Part shown: piece by piece, positions 52,544 to 60,312 of the stretch
Numbering within the stretch: position 1 is the stretch's first letter
How the letters are laid out: each line of letters opens with the position of its first letter
Assembly: GCF_039537585.1 (NCBI RefSeq)
Contig: NZ_BAABAU010000001.1
Coordinates: forward strand, 62,001-126,000
Direction: 5' to 3'
Origin: Frondihabitans peucedani
Lineage (GTDB): Bacteria; Actinomycetota; Actinomycetes; Actinomycetales; Microbacteriaceae
Length of the DNA stretch: 64,000 bases
Position numbers and translations under genes: made by a program
Notes under the pieces: generated by a model
Databases searched by the model: none
Told to the model about the DNA's origin: nothing
Seen by the model: the letters and a program-made list of their open reading frames with translations, nothing else

Positions 52544-53766
52544 CCGAGGCAGTCATCGTCGCGGTCAGCCGCACGCCGATCGGCCGCGCCTTCAAGGGGT
52601 CGCTCCGAGACGTCCGGGCCGACGACCTCGCCGCGTTCATCGTCCGGGACGTCCTCGACAAGGTCCCGGAGCTCGACCCGCGCTCCATCGACGACCTCAT
52701 GATGGGCTGCGGCATGCCGGGCGGCGAACAGGGCATGAACATCGCCAGGATCGTGGCCGTCGCCCTCGGCCTCGACCACCTCCCGGGCACGACGGTCAAC
52801 CGCTACTGCTCGTCGAGCCTCCAGACCACCCGGATGGCGTTCCACGCGATCAAGGCCGGGGAGGGCGACGTCTTCCTCTCCGCCGGGGTCGAGTCGGTCT
52901 CGCGGTCCGCCCGTGGCTCGAGCGACTACATCCCCGGAGAAGACCTCGAGAACCCGCTCTTCGCCGAAGCCGTCGCCCGCACGGCGACGCGCACCCAGGG
53001 CGGGGCGGCCGCCTGGACGGACCCGAGAGACGACGGCGAGCTCCCCGACGCGTACATCGCGATGGGACAGACCGCCGAGAACGTCGCGAGCCTCACGGGC
53101 GTCTCGCGCGCCGACCAGGACGAGTTCGCGGCCCTCAGCCAGAACCGCGCCGAGCAGGCGATCGCCGACGGCTTCTGGGAGCGCGAGATCACGCCGTTCA
53201 CCCTGCCCTCCGGCGATGTCGTGAGCGTCGACGACGGCCCTCGCGCCGGCGTCACGGTCGAGGCCCTCGCAGGCCTCAAGCCGGTGTTCCGGCCCGACGG
53301 CACGGTCACGGCCGGCAATGCCTGCCCGCTGAACGACGGCGCGGCGGCACTCGTCGTCATGAGCGATGCTCGCGCCGCCGAGCTCGGCCTGACACCGCTG
53401 GCCAGGATCGTCTCGACCGGCGTCACCGGCCTCAGCCCCGAGATCATGGGCCTCGGCCCCGTCGAGGCCTCACGCCAGGCCCTGAGGCGCGCCGGCCTGA
53501 CGATCGACGACATCGACCTCGTCGAGATCAACGAGGCCTTCGCAGCGCAGGTGATCCCCTCGGCGCGCGAGCTCGGAGTCGACTATGACAGGCTCAACGT
53601 CTTCGGCGGAGCCATCGCCGTCGGCCACCCGTTCGGCATGACCGGTGCCCGGATCACGGGGACCCTCCTCAACGGACTCCGCACCCGCGACGCCCGCTTC
53701 GGCCTCGAGACGATGTGCGTCGGCGGCGGCCAGGGCATGGCGATGGTGATCGAGCGCCTCTCGTGA
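52540..53766 (+). CDS. Thiolase (acetyl-CoA C-acyltransferase)
   Basis: 408 residues from GTG at 52540. The nucleophilic Cys is in NRYCSSSLQT (about 85-95), the catalytic His in VGHPFGMTGAR, and the second Cys in MCVGGGQGMA. It cleaves the beta-ketoacyl-CoA in the last step. Overlapping GTGA junctions on both sides show translational coupling with the dehydrogenase and the alcohol dehydrogenase. Confidence 0.95.
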   Translation: MTEAVIVAVSRTPIGRAFKGSLRDVRADDLAAFIVRDVLDKVPELDPRSIDDLMMGCGMPGGEQGMNIARIVAVALGLDHLPGTTVNRYCSSSLQTTRMAFHAIKAGEGDVFLSAGVESVSRSARGSSDYIPGEDLENPLFAEAVARTATRTQGGAAAWTDPRDDGELPDAYIAMGQTAENVASLTGVSRADQDEFAALSQNRAEQAIADGFWEREITPFTLPSGDVVSVDDGPRAGVTVEALAGLKPVFRPDGTVTAGNACPLNDGAAALVVMSDARAAELGLTPLARIVSTGVTGLSPEIMGLGPVEASRQALRRAGLTIDDIDLVEINEAFAAQVIPSARELGVDYDRLNVFGGAIAVGHPFGMTGARITGTLLNGLRTRDARFGLETMCVGGGQGMAMVIERLS

Positions 53767-54881
53767 CGACCAGCATCCGCGGGGTCGTGCTCGAGCGCAC
53801 CGACGCCGAGAGGCCGTTCGCAGGATCACGGCCGCTCACGGTCTCGACGCTCGCTCTCGACGATCCTGGGCCGGGCGAGATCCTGCTCAGGATCGAGGCC
53901 GCCGGCGTCTGCCACAGCGACCTCTCGGTCGTGGACGGGAACCGGGTCCGGCCGGTGCCGATGCTGCTCGGGCACGAGGCCGCGGGCATCGTCGAGGGGC
54001 TCGGCGACGGAGTCGACAGCCTCGCGGTCGGCGACCGCGTCGTGATGACGTTCCTGCCGCGCTGCGGCGAGTGCGACCACTGCCGGACCGACGGCCGCCT
54101 GCCGTGCCGGGTCGGGAGCGCCGCCAACAACGAGGGTTCGCTCGTCGGAGGGGGCAGCAGGCTGCACCGCGACGGGGAGACGGTCCACCACCACCTCGGG
54201 GTCTCCGCGTTCGCGACGCACGCCGTCGTGAGCACCACCTCCGTCGTCCGGGTCGACCAGGACGTCCCCGCCGACGTGGCAGCACTCCTCGGGTGCGCCG
54301 TCCTGACCGGCGGGGGAGCGGTGCTGAACGCCGGTCGCCCGCGCGAGGGCGACGCGGTCCTGGTGGTCGGGCTCGGCGGCGTCGGGATGGCGGCCGTCCT
54401 CGTCGCGAAGGCGACCGGACACCGCGTGATCGGCGTCGACGCCCTGCCCTCGAAGCTGTCCCTCGCGCTCGACCTCGGCGCCGACGAGGTCTACACGCCG
54501 GAGGAGGCCGAAGAGAAGGTGGTCCGCGCCCCCGTGGTCATCGAGGCTGCCGGCCACCCGCGCGCCTTCGAGACCGCCGTCGCGCTGACGACACCCGGAG
54601 GGACGACCGTCACCGTCGGCCTCCCGCGGCCCGACGCCCGCTCGTCGATCTCGCCCCTCACTCTCACTGCGGAGGCCCGGACGATCGTCGGCAGCTACCT
54701 GGGGTCGTCCGTCCCGAGCCGCGACATCCCGACCTACGTCGACCTGTGGCGAAAGGGTCTCCTCCCGGTCGAGAGGCTGGTCTCCTCGACCGTGCCGCTC
54801 GACCGGCTCAACGAGGCGATGGACGCGCTCGCCGCGGGCGACGCCCTCCGCCAGCTCATCGTCTTCGACACCACCCCCTGA
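53763..54881 (+). CDS. Zinc-dependent alcohol dehydrogenase
   Basis: 372 residues from GTG at 53763. The catalytic zinc ligands are in GVCHSDLS and LGHEAAG; the structural zinc cluster is CGECDHCRTDGRLPC (four Cys). The Rossmann motif is VVGLGGVGMAA. It belongs to the class-III-like medium-chain dehydrogenases and probably oxidises an alcohol to an aldehyde that feeds the acid taken up by the acyl-CoA synthetase. The gene starts within the thiolase stop. Confidence 0.93.
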   Translation: MTTSIRGVVLERTDAERPFAGSRPLTVSTLALDDPGPGEILLRIEAAGVCHSDLSVVDGNRVRPVPMLLGHEAAGIVEGLGDGVDSLAVGDRVVMTFLPRCGECDHCRTDGRLPCRVGSAANNEGSLVGGGSRLHRDGETVHHHLGVSAFATHAVVSTTSVVRVDQDVPADVAALLGCAVLTGGGAVLNAGRPREGDAVLVVGLGGVGMAAVLVAKATGHRVIGVDALPSKLSLALDLGADEVYTPEEAEEKVVRAPVVIEAAGHPRAFETAVALTTPGGTTVTVGLPRPDARSSISPLTLTAEARTIVGSYLGSSVPSRDIPTYVDLWRKGLLPVERLVSSTVPLDRLNEAMDALAAGDALRQLIVFDTTP

Positions 54882-54895
54882 CCGAAAGGAATCCC

Positions 54896-55651
54896 ATGGC
54901 CGACACACGAGTCGCCATCGTCACCGGAGCCGCCCGCGGGATCGGCCGCGCAACGGCCGCCCGCCTCGCCTCCGACGGCTACGCCGTCGCGTTGCTCGAC
55001 CTCCGCGAGGAGGACGCCGCAGCGGCAGCCGCCGAGATCGCCGAGAGCGGCGCCTCGACCGTCGGACTCGCTGTCGACGTGGCCGACGAGGCCTCCGTCG
55101 AGACAGCGGTGGCCGCCGTCGCCGAGCGCCTCGGTGCACCGACGGTCCTGGTCAACAACGCCGGCGTCCTCCGCGACAACCTGCTCTTCAAGATGACCGC
55201 CGACGACTGGGACACCGTCCTCGGCGTGCACCTCCGCGGCGCGTTCCTGATGAGCCGCGCCGTTCAGAAGCACCAGGTGGAGGCGAAGTGGGGGCGCATC
55301 GTCAACCTCTCGTCGTCGTCGGCGCTCGGCAACCGCGGCCAGGCCAACTACTCGGCCGCGAAGGCGGGCATGCAGGGCTTCACCAAGACGCTGGCCATCG
55401 AGCTCGGCCCGTTCGGCGTGACCGTCAACGCGATCGCGCCCGGCTTCATCGAGACGGCGATGATCGAGCAGACCGCCGCGAGGATGAAGGTCTCGCTCGA
55501 CACGTTCCTCGAGGAGGCGGCGAAGCAGATCGCCGTGCGTCGCGTCGGCCAGCCCGACGACGTCGCCGCAGCAGCATCGTTCTTCTGCTCGGAGGAGGCC
55601 GGTTACGTCTCCGGTCAGGTGCTCTACGTCGCGGGCGGGCCGCTGTCGTGA
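54896..55651 (+). CDS. FabG-like 3-oxoacyl/3-hydroxyacyl-CoA reductase (SDR)
   Basis: 251 residues from ATG at 54896, with AAAGGA upstream. It has TGAARGIG, NNAG (about 84-87), SSSSAL with the catalytic Ser, and YSAAKAG. In this cluster it should oxidise the 3-hydroxyacyl-CoA between hydratase and thiolase. Its stop overlaps the MaoC start (GTGA). Confidence 0.94.
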   Translation: MADTRVAIVTGAARGIGRATAARLASDGYAVALLDLREEDAAAAAAEIAESGASTVGLAVDVADEASVETAVAAVAERLGAPTVLVNNAGVLRDNLLFKMTADDWDTVLGVHLRGAFLMSRAVQKHQVEAKWGRIVNLSSSSALGNRGQANYSAAKAGMQGFTKTLAIELGPFGVTVNAIAPGFIETAMIEQTAARMKVSLDTFLEEAAKQIAVRRVGQPDDVAAAASFFCSEEAGYVSGQVLYVAGGPLS

Positions 55652-56136
55652 CCGGCAGCCCCGTCGTCTTCGCCTCGCCCGCCGCACTCCTCGAGCCCCA
55701 GCACGACGGACGCGCCGTCGTCGGCACGGAGCTCGGCCCGTCGAGGTGGGTCGAGATCGACCAGCAGCGCATCCAGGCGTTTGCGGACGCGACCGGCGAT
55801 CAGCAGTGGATCCACACCGATCCTGCGCGCGCCGCCGAGGGCCCGTTCGGGGTGACGATCGCCCACGGGTACCTGACGCTGTCGCTCCTGCCGACCCTGA
55901 CCGACGACCTGGTGCGCGTCGACGGGATCTCGGCGGCGATCAACTACGGGGCCGACCGGCTGCGCTTCGTTCAGCCTGTCGTCGTCGGGAGCCGCGTGCG
56001 GGCTGTCGGCACGATTACGTCCGCCGACGCAGGATCGACCGGGGTCAAGCTGGGCTACCGGGTCACCGTCGAGATCGAGGGCTCCGAGAAGCCCGCGGTG
56101 GTCGTCGACACGATCACGCTCTTCGTCCCGGTGTAG
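55648..56136 (+). CDS. MaoC-like enoyl-CoA hydratase
   Basis: 162 residues from GTG at 55648. The hydratase-2 motif is present: FADATGDQQWIHTDPARA with the catalytic Asp and His, then GVTIAHGYLTLSL. It hydrates the enoyl-CoA. With synthetase, dehydrogenase, SDR and thiolase, the cluster contains every step of a beta-oxidation round. It is the last gene of the operon. Confidence 0.94.
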   Translation: MTGSPVVFASPAALLEPQHDGRAVVGTELGPSRWVEIDQQRIQAFADATGDQQWIHTDPARAAEGPFGVTIAHGYLTLSLLPTLTDDLVRVDGISAAINYGADRLRFVQPVVVGSRVRAVGTITSADAGSTGVKLGYRVTVEIEGSEKPAVVVDTITLFVPV

Positions 56137-56174
56137 CCGCTGCCGTGCACTGTCTAGCGGCGCGGCCTCTGCCT

Positions 56175-56236
56175 CGCAACGTCTGGCGGACTACCCACCC
56201 CGCCGCGGCAGGGTGCACAGTCCGCGAGACGTTGCG
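56175..56236. repeat. Long inverted repeat after the MaoC gene
   Basis: CGCAACGTCTGGCGGACT (56175-56192) and AGTCCGCGAGACGTTGCG (56219-56236) pair over 17 of 18 positions with a 26-base loop. It lies between convergent genes, so it may act as a bidirectional terminator, although there is no T-run. It could also be a REP-like element. Confidence 0.6.
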
Positions 56237-56247
56237 CGGCGTCCGCC

Positions 56248-56712
56248 TCAGTTCGCGAGGTAGCTGCGGAGCGCGCTCACGACCACGTCGTGGTCGACGA
56301 CGTCGGGCTGGCCTGAGCCGGTGATCGTGCCGACGACCTCGCCGTCGACCAGGATCGGGAACGCCCCGCCGTGCGACGCGTGGTCGGTGTCCTCGAAGGG
56401 CTCCTCGCCGCGCGCCTCGGCCCGGCGCCGGACGAGCAGCGACGGCACGCCCGCCTCCACCGCGACGTTCGCCTTGCGTCGCAGCCAGTCGGTCGTGCCC
56501 TGCTCCACTCCACCGAGCGCGGCCTTGTAGACGATGTGGTCGCCGATGACGACCTGCACCGCCAGGGCGAAGCCGCGCTCCCGCACGATCTCGGCGGCCA
56601 GAGTGCCGAGCGAGTACGCGGCCTCCTGGTCGAAGCTCTCGAAGACGAGCTCTCGCAGCTGCTCCTCGATCTGGTCGGCGGTGAAGGTGGGCAGGTCGTC
56701 AGGAGTGGTCAT
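56248..56712 (-). CDS. UPF0303/heme-degrading-domain family protein
   Basis: 154 residues with GFALAVQVVIGDHIVYKAAL, NVAVEAGVPSLLVRRR and HASHGGAFPILVDGEVVGTI followed by SGQPDVVDHDVV, the signature of the GlcG/HbpS-like UPF0303 family. Members of this family bind small ligands, and some bind heme; the actual ligand is unknown. Confidence 0.9.
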   Translation of the reverse strand: MTTPDDLPTFTADQIEEQLRELVFESFDQEAAYSLGTLAAEIVRERGFALAVQVVIGDHIVYKAALGGVEQGTTDWLRRKANVAVEAGVPSLLVRRRAEARGEEPFEDTDHASHGGAFPILVDGEVVGTITGSGQPDVVDHDVVVSALRSYLAN

Positions 56713-56806
56713 GACCCCATCCTGGCCGCTCCGGGTGTCGCCTCGCCCGGCGCCGTGTCGGCAGCTTCGCCGGAGAGGCGCAGGAAGCGTCCCCTACCCT
56801 GGACGC

Positions 56807-58327
56807 GTGGCTGACGCAGGAGACCAGACGAGAAGCGGCGCCCGGGAGCAGCGAGCCCTGCCCCAGGGACCCCGGCACGCCAGGCGGCCGAGACGACGGG
56901 TGCTGCCGTGGGTGGCGTTCGGGCTCGTCGCGATCCTGCTCATCGGCACCGGCTACGGCGTGTACAACTACCAGCGCTTCGTCGGCGGCGTCACGCGCAT
57001 CGATGCGATCACGCCGCACTCCTCGTCGACCACGGGCACCGTGACCGATTCGAAGGCGCAGAACATCCTGCTGGTCGGCGACGACCACCGCCCGGCGGGA
57101 GCGACCGCCGCGCAGATGGCCGAGCTCGGCACCACGCAGGACGGCGGCAGCTCCAACACCGACACGATGATCGTGCTGCACCTCTCGGGCGACGGGAAGA
57201 AGGCGACGATGATCTCGTTCCCGCGCGACTCGTACGTCCCGATCCCCGGCCACGGCACCGGCAAGCTCAACTCGGCGTTCTCGCTCGGCTCCGAGAACGG
57301 CGGCGGCGACTCCGGCGGAGCGAAGCTCCTCATCCAGACCATCGAAGACCTGTCCGGCCTCAGCATCGACCACTACGTCCGCATCTCGCTCCTCGGCTTC
57401 TACCAGCTGGTCAAGGCGCTCGGGCCGGTCTCCGTGTGTCTGAACAACGCCGTCCAGGACCGCTACTCCGGCATCGACCTCCCGGCCGGGACCTCGTCTC
57501 TCGACGCGAAGGAGGCGCTGGCCTTCGTCCGGCAGCGGCACGGGCTCCCTCGCGGCGACCTCGACCGCCAGGTGCGGCAGCAGTACTTCCTCACCGTCGA
57601 GGCCCGGCAGATCGCCTCTGCCGGAACGCTCCTCAACCCGGTCAAGCTCGGCAACGTCATCGACGCCGTCTCGCAGTCGATGCAGGCCGACCCGGGTCTC
57701 GACTTCCTGCAGCTCGCCAACGAGATGAAGAACCTCCGCGCCGACGACATCCGCTCCGCGACCATCCCCATCACCGGGACCCCGACGATCACCGTGAACG
57801 GAGCACCCCTCTCGATCGTCGCGGTCGACACGGTCGGCATGCCCGCCTTCATCCAGAACCTCTTCGGCCCCCCGCAGGCGTACCTCGATGCGAAGGCGTC
57901 CTCGCCGACCGCGACCAGCGTCACGGTCCTGAACGGCAGCGGCGTGCAGGGCGCGGCGACGGCGGCGACGACCGCGCTCACGGGTCTCGGCTACAAGACC
58001 GGCCCCGCAGGATCGACATCGGTCACCAAGCAGACGCTGGTCGAGTACCCCAAGGGCCAGGAGGCGGGCGCCAAGGCCGTCGTCGCCCGGGTTCCCGGTT
58101 CCACCGCGGTGCAGACCAGCGCCGTGTCGTCCGTCACCCTGGTGCTCGGCACGGACGGCCGCTCCGTGACCGTGCCGTCGACGACTCCCGCCACTGCGCC
58201 TGCCACGACGCCTGCCACGAGCCCCGTCGTCCCGTCCGTCCCGGCGGCCAGCACTCCGGCGTCGCAGCCGACCCCGAGCTCCACTCCGGCCGGCACGAGC
58301 TACACGAAGTCCTCCTGCATCAACTGA
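56807..58327 (+). CDS. LytR-CpsA-Psr (LCP) family protein with LytR_C domain
   Basis: 506 residues from GTG at 56807. An Arg-rich start is followed by one membrane helix (VAFGLVAILLIGTGYGVYNY). The extracellular LCP domain has NILLVGDDHRP, NTDTMIVLHLS, MISFPRDSYVPIPG and AFVRQRHGLPRGDLDRQVRQ (pyrophosphate/lipid-binding Arg and Asp residues). A LytR_C domain (VTVLNGSGVQGAA) and a Thr/Pro/Ser-rich tail follow. LCP enzymes attach teichoic acids or arabinogalactan-like polymers to the wall. Confidence 0.94.
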   Translation: MADAGDQTRSGAREQRALPQGPRHARRPRRRVLPWVAFGLVAILLIGTGYGVYNYQRFVGGVTRIDAITPHSSSTTGTVTDSKAQNILLVGDDHRPAGATAAQMAELGTTQDGGSSNTDTMIVLHLSGDGKKATMISFPRDSYVPIPGHGTGKLNSAFSLGSENGGGDSGGAKLLIQTIEDLSGLSIDHYVRISLLGFYQLVKALGPVSVCLNNAVQDRYSGIDLPAGTSSLDAKEALAFVRQRHGLPRGDLDRQVRQQYFLTVEARQIASAGTLLNPVKLGNVIDAVSQSMQADPGLDFLQLANEMKNLRADDIRSATIPITGTPTITVNGAPLSIVAVDTVGMPAFIQNLFGPPQAYLDAKASSPTATSVTVLNGSGVQGAATAATTALTGLGYKTGPAGSTSVTKQTLVEYPKGQEAGAKAVVARVPGSTAVQTSAVSSVTLVLGTDGRSVTVPSTTPATAPATTPATSPVVPSVPAASTPASQPTPSSTPAGTSYTKSSCIN

Positions 58328-58354
58328 CGCGCCTCTCCCGGTGAGCGTGTTCGG

Positions 58355-58702
58355 TTACGCGTCCGCATCGAGCCGCTGCTGGGCGGCCGGTCCGACGGCT
58401 GGCCCGACGGCACGGATGACGGCGCCTGCGGCCACGCGTACCGCGATCACCACCACCCCGGTGCACCCGACGACGACGGCCGCGAGGACCGCCGTCTCGG
58501 AGAGGTGCCGGAGTCGCGGGTAGCCCGCCCCGGTGTCGTGCGGCGTCTGCAGCGGAAGAGCCAGCACGATCCCGGCCGCGACCAGCAGCGCGACTCCGAG
58601 CCACGTCAGGACCCGCAGCCCCGGCAGGATCACGGCCCCGTCGCCCGGTCGTGACTCTCGTGCCCGCGCCCCCTGCCGCTCGTACTCCCGTGTCTCGTTC
58701 AT
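58355..58702 (-). CDS. Small membrane protein
   Basis: 115 residues from ATG at 58702. A charged N-terminus precedes two helices (LRVLTWLGVALLVAAGIVLA and TAVLAAVVVGCTGVVVIAVR). This resembles many small actinobacterial membrane proteins of unknown function. It is convergent with the LCP gene. Confidence 0.65.
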   Translation of the reverse strand: MNETREYERQGARARESRPGDGAVILPGLRVLTWLGVALLVAAGIVLALPLQTPHDTGAGYPRLRHLSETAVLAAVVVGCTGVVVIAVRVAAGAVIRAVGPAVGPAAQQRLDADA

Positions 58703-58882
58703 CTGGTCCCCCTCGCTCGCCGACGCCTCATGCGTCTGACGACAGTGTGCCCGTCCTGCGGGTCGCCCGCGAGGCTTCTGGCGGTGCCTGTGGAGAAGCC
58801 CTCGGTGCGCGGTGGCTGGGGAGCAGGGATGAAGCCCGAGGTGATCGGCGCGGGGTTGATGGCGCCGGTGTAGAACGGCCCG

Positions 58883-59188
58883 ATGACGAACCAGGAGCCC
58901 GACCCGAACTTCGTCCGGAACCAGCCCGCCCTCCGGCGCTCCCGCGGCACCGAGTGGATCGTCGTCGGCGGCATCTTCGCGGCGGTCACGGTCACGGTCC
59001 TGCTGCTGACGGGTACCGTCCCGGGCATCGTCGGAGCGGTCGTCAACGCGGCGGCGTTCGTGGCGATGGTCGTGGTCCGGTTCGTCGCACCGCTGCAGCG
59101 GCCCCGGCTGTGGACGCTCGCGATCCTGCTCGGGGTCATCGCGGTGTCGTCGCTCGTCGCGATCCTGCTGGCCATCGCGGTCACGTAA
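58883..59188 (+). CDS. Small three-helix membrane protein
   Basis: 101 residues from ATG at 58883. Three hydrophobic helices (GGIFAAVTVTVLLLTG, VVNAAAFVAMVVVRFV, LAILLGVIAVSSLVAILLAI) make up most of the protein. No motif is visible; function unknown. It is followed by the hairpin array at 59205. Confidence 0.75.
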   Translation: MTNQEPDPNFVRNQPALRRSRGTEWIVVGGIFAAVTVTVLLLTGTVPGIVGAVVNAAAFVAMVVVRFVAPLQRPRLWTLAILLGVIAVSSLVAILLAIAVT

Positions 59189-59204
59189 CCCGCCCGCCCG
59201 TGCC

Positions 59205-59476
59205 GAGATCGCAGAAGACGTCGCTCGGCGGGGCCTGGAGGCGACAGGTAGTGCGATCTCGGGGGAGGGGCATGTCGAGATCGCAGTTCGACGAGGTCCT
59301 GGGGCCCGCGAGCGTGTCGAAGTGCGATCTCGGCGGGCGGCGCAGGGGTGAGATCGCAGTAGTCGTCGCTTCGCGGGGCCTGGAGGCGACAGGTAGTGCG
59401 ATCTCGGGGGAGGGGCATGTCGAGATCGCAGTTCGACGCGGTTTGGGGGCCCGCGAGCGTGTCGAAGTGCGATCTC
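59205..59476. repeat. Tandem array of four hairpins with 145-bp period
   Basis: GAGATCGCA and its complement TGCGATCTC occur four times as paired arms: 59205-59260, 59277-59331, 59350-59405 and 59422-59476. Hairpins 1 and 3, and 2 and 4, are near-identical in loop, so a 145-base dimer is repeated twice. In hairpins 2 and 4 a nested TTCGAC/GTCGAA pair lengthens the stem to 15 pairs with one G-G mismatch. Spacers are 16-18 bases. The array fills most of the gap between a plus-strand and a minus-strand gene (59189-59515) and I see no coding function. Confidence 0.85.
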
Positions 59477-59515
59477 GGCGGGAAGGAACCGCGCGCCAGG
59501 GACACCGCGACGAAC

Positions 59516-60295
59516 TCAGACGACCGGCAGCAGCCCCGCGGCGGCGCCGGCAGCACGAGCGATCGCTTCGTCGTCGAGGCCGAGCAGGCGCAGGCACGAC
59601 GCGGCGATCGCGGGCCCGTCGACCTCGGCGGGGACGGACGCAGACCCCGGGCCGGCCACCGCAGAAGCCCGCCGCAGCTGGATGACGACCTCCACGAGCT
59701 GGATGAGCACCGCCCCGAGAAGCGGCTCTTCCAGGGAGGCGACGCCACCGGCAGCAGACCCGCCGACACTGCCGGCACCGCCGACACTGCCGGCACCGCC
59801 GGCACCACCCGCCCCCCGCACGATCGCCCCGAGCCGCCCGTAGATGCCCTGCAAGCGGTCGCGCTCGCCTCGGAAGCCGTCGTAGCGGGGATCCTGCGTC
59901 TCGGGCAGGAGGTACAGGGTCCCGATGTTGTGGGGCGTGCCGGCCAGGGTGCGGACGTCGACGAGGGCGAGCGCGTAGAGGGTCGCGGCGGCAGCGACAG
60001 GATCGTCGCCGACGCGCTCCAGGAGGGCCTGGGCGATCTCGACGCTCGGCCGGACCGAGGTCTCGAGGAGCTCGCTGAGGATCTCGTCCTTGCCGGCGAA
60101 GTGGTAGTAGAGCGACGCCTGCCGGATGCCGACGGCCTCGGCGATGGCGCGGGTCGACGTTGTGCCGAAGCCCTGCTCGACGAAGAGGCCGGCAGCGGCG
60201 CGCAGGATCTGGTCGCGCGGCGACGTGTCGGGCTCGGCGTCGGAGACCGCTCGGGGTCGTCCGACCTTGGCCGGGCGGGGGGTGCGGGTGGTCAT
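59516..60295 (-). CDS. TetR family regulator, urea carboxylase/allophanate operon
   Basis: 259 residues from ATG at 60295. The helix-turn-helix region is TSTRAIAEAVGIRQASLYYHF (21 residues shortened here to its core AIAEAVGIRQASLYYHF) at about 48-65. A Gly/Ala/Ser/Val insertion of about 25 residues (GGAGSV units) comes from an 18-base DNA repeat at 59761-59796. It starts 17 bases after the allophanate hydrolase stop on the same strand, so it is probably an autoregulated controller of the urea genes. Confidence 0.9.
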   Translation of the reverse strand: MTTRTPRPAKVGRPRAVSDAEPDTSPRDQILRAAAGLFVEQGFGTTSTRAIAEAVGIRQASLYYHFAGKDEILSELLETSVRPSVEIAQALLERVGDDPVAAAATLYALALVDVRTLAGTPHNIGTLYLLPETQDPRYDGFRGERDRLQGIYGRLGAIVRGAGGAGGAGSVGGAGSVGGSAAGGVASLEEPLLGAVLIQLVEVVIQLRRASAVAGPGSASVPAEVDGPAIAASCLRLLGLDDEAIARAAGAAAGLLPVV

Positions 60296-60312
60296 GCGGT
60301 CCATTCTGCCGC

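Noticed and set aside
59205..59476. CRISPR array
   Set aside because: Repeats are paired inverted arms with near-identical loops and only two 145-base periods; there are no unique spacers and no cas genes.
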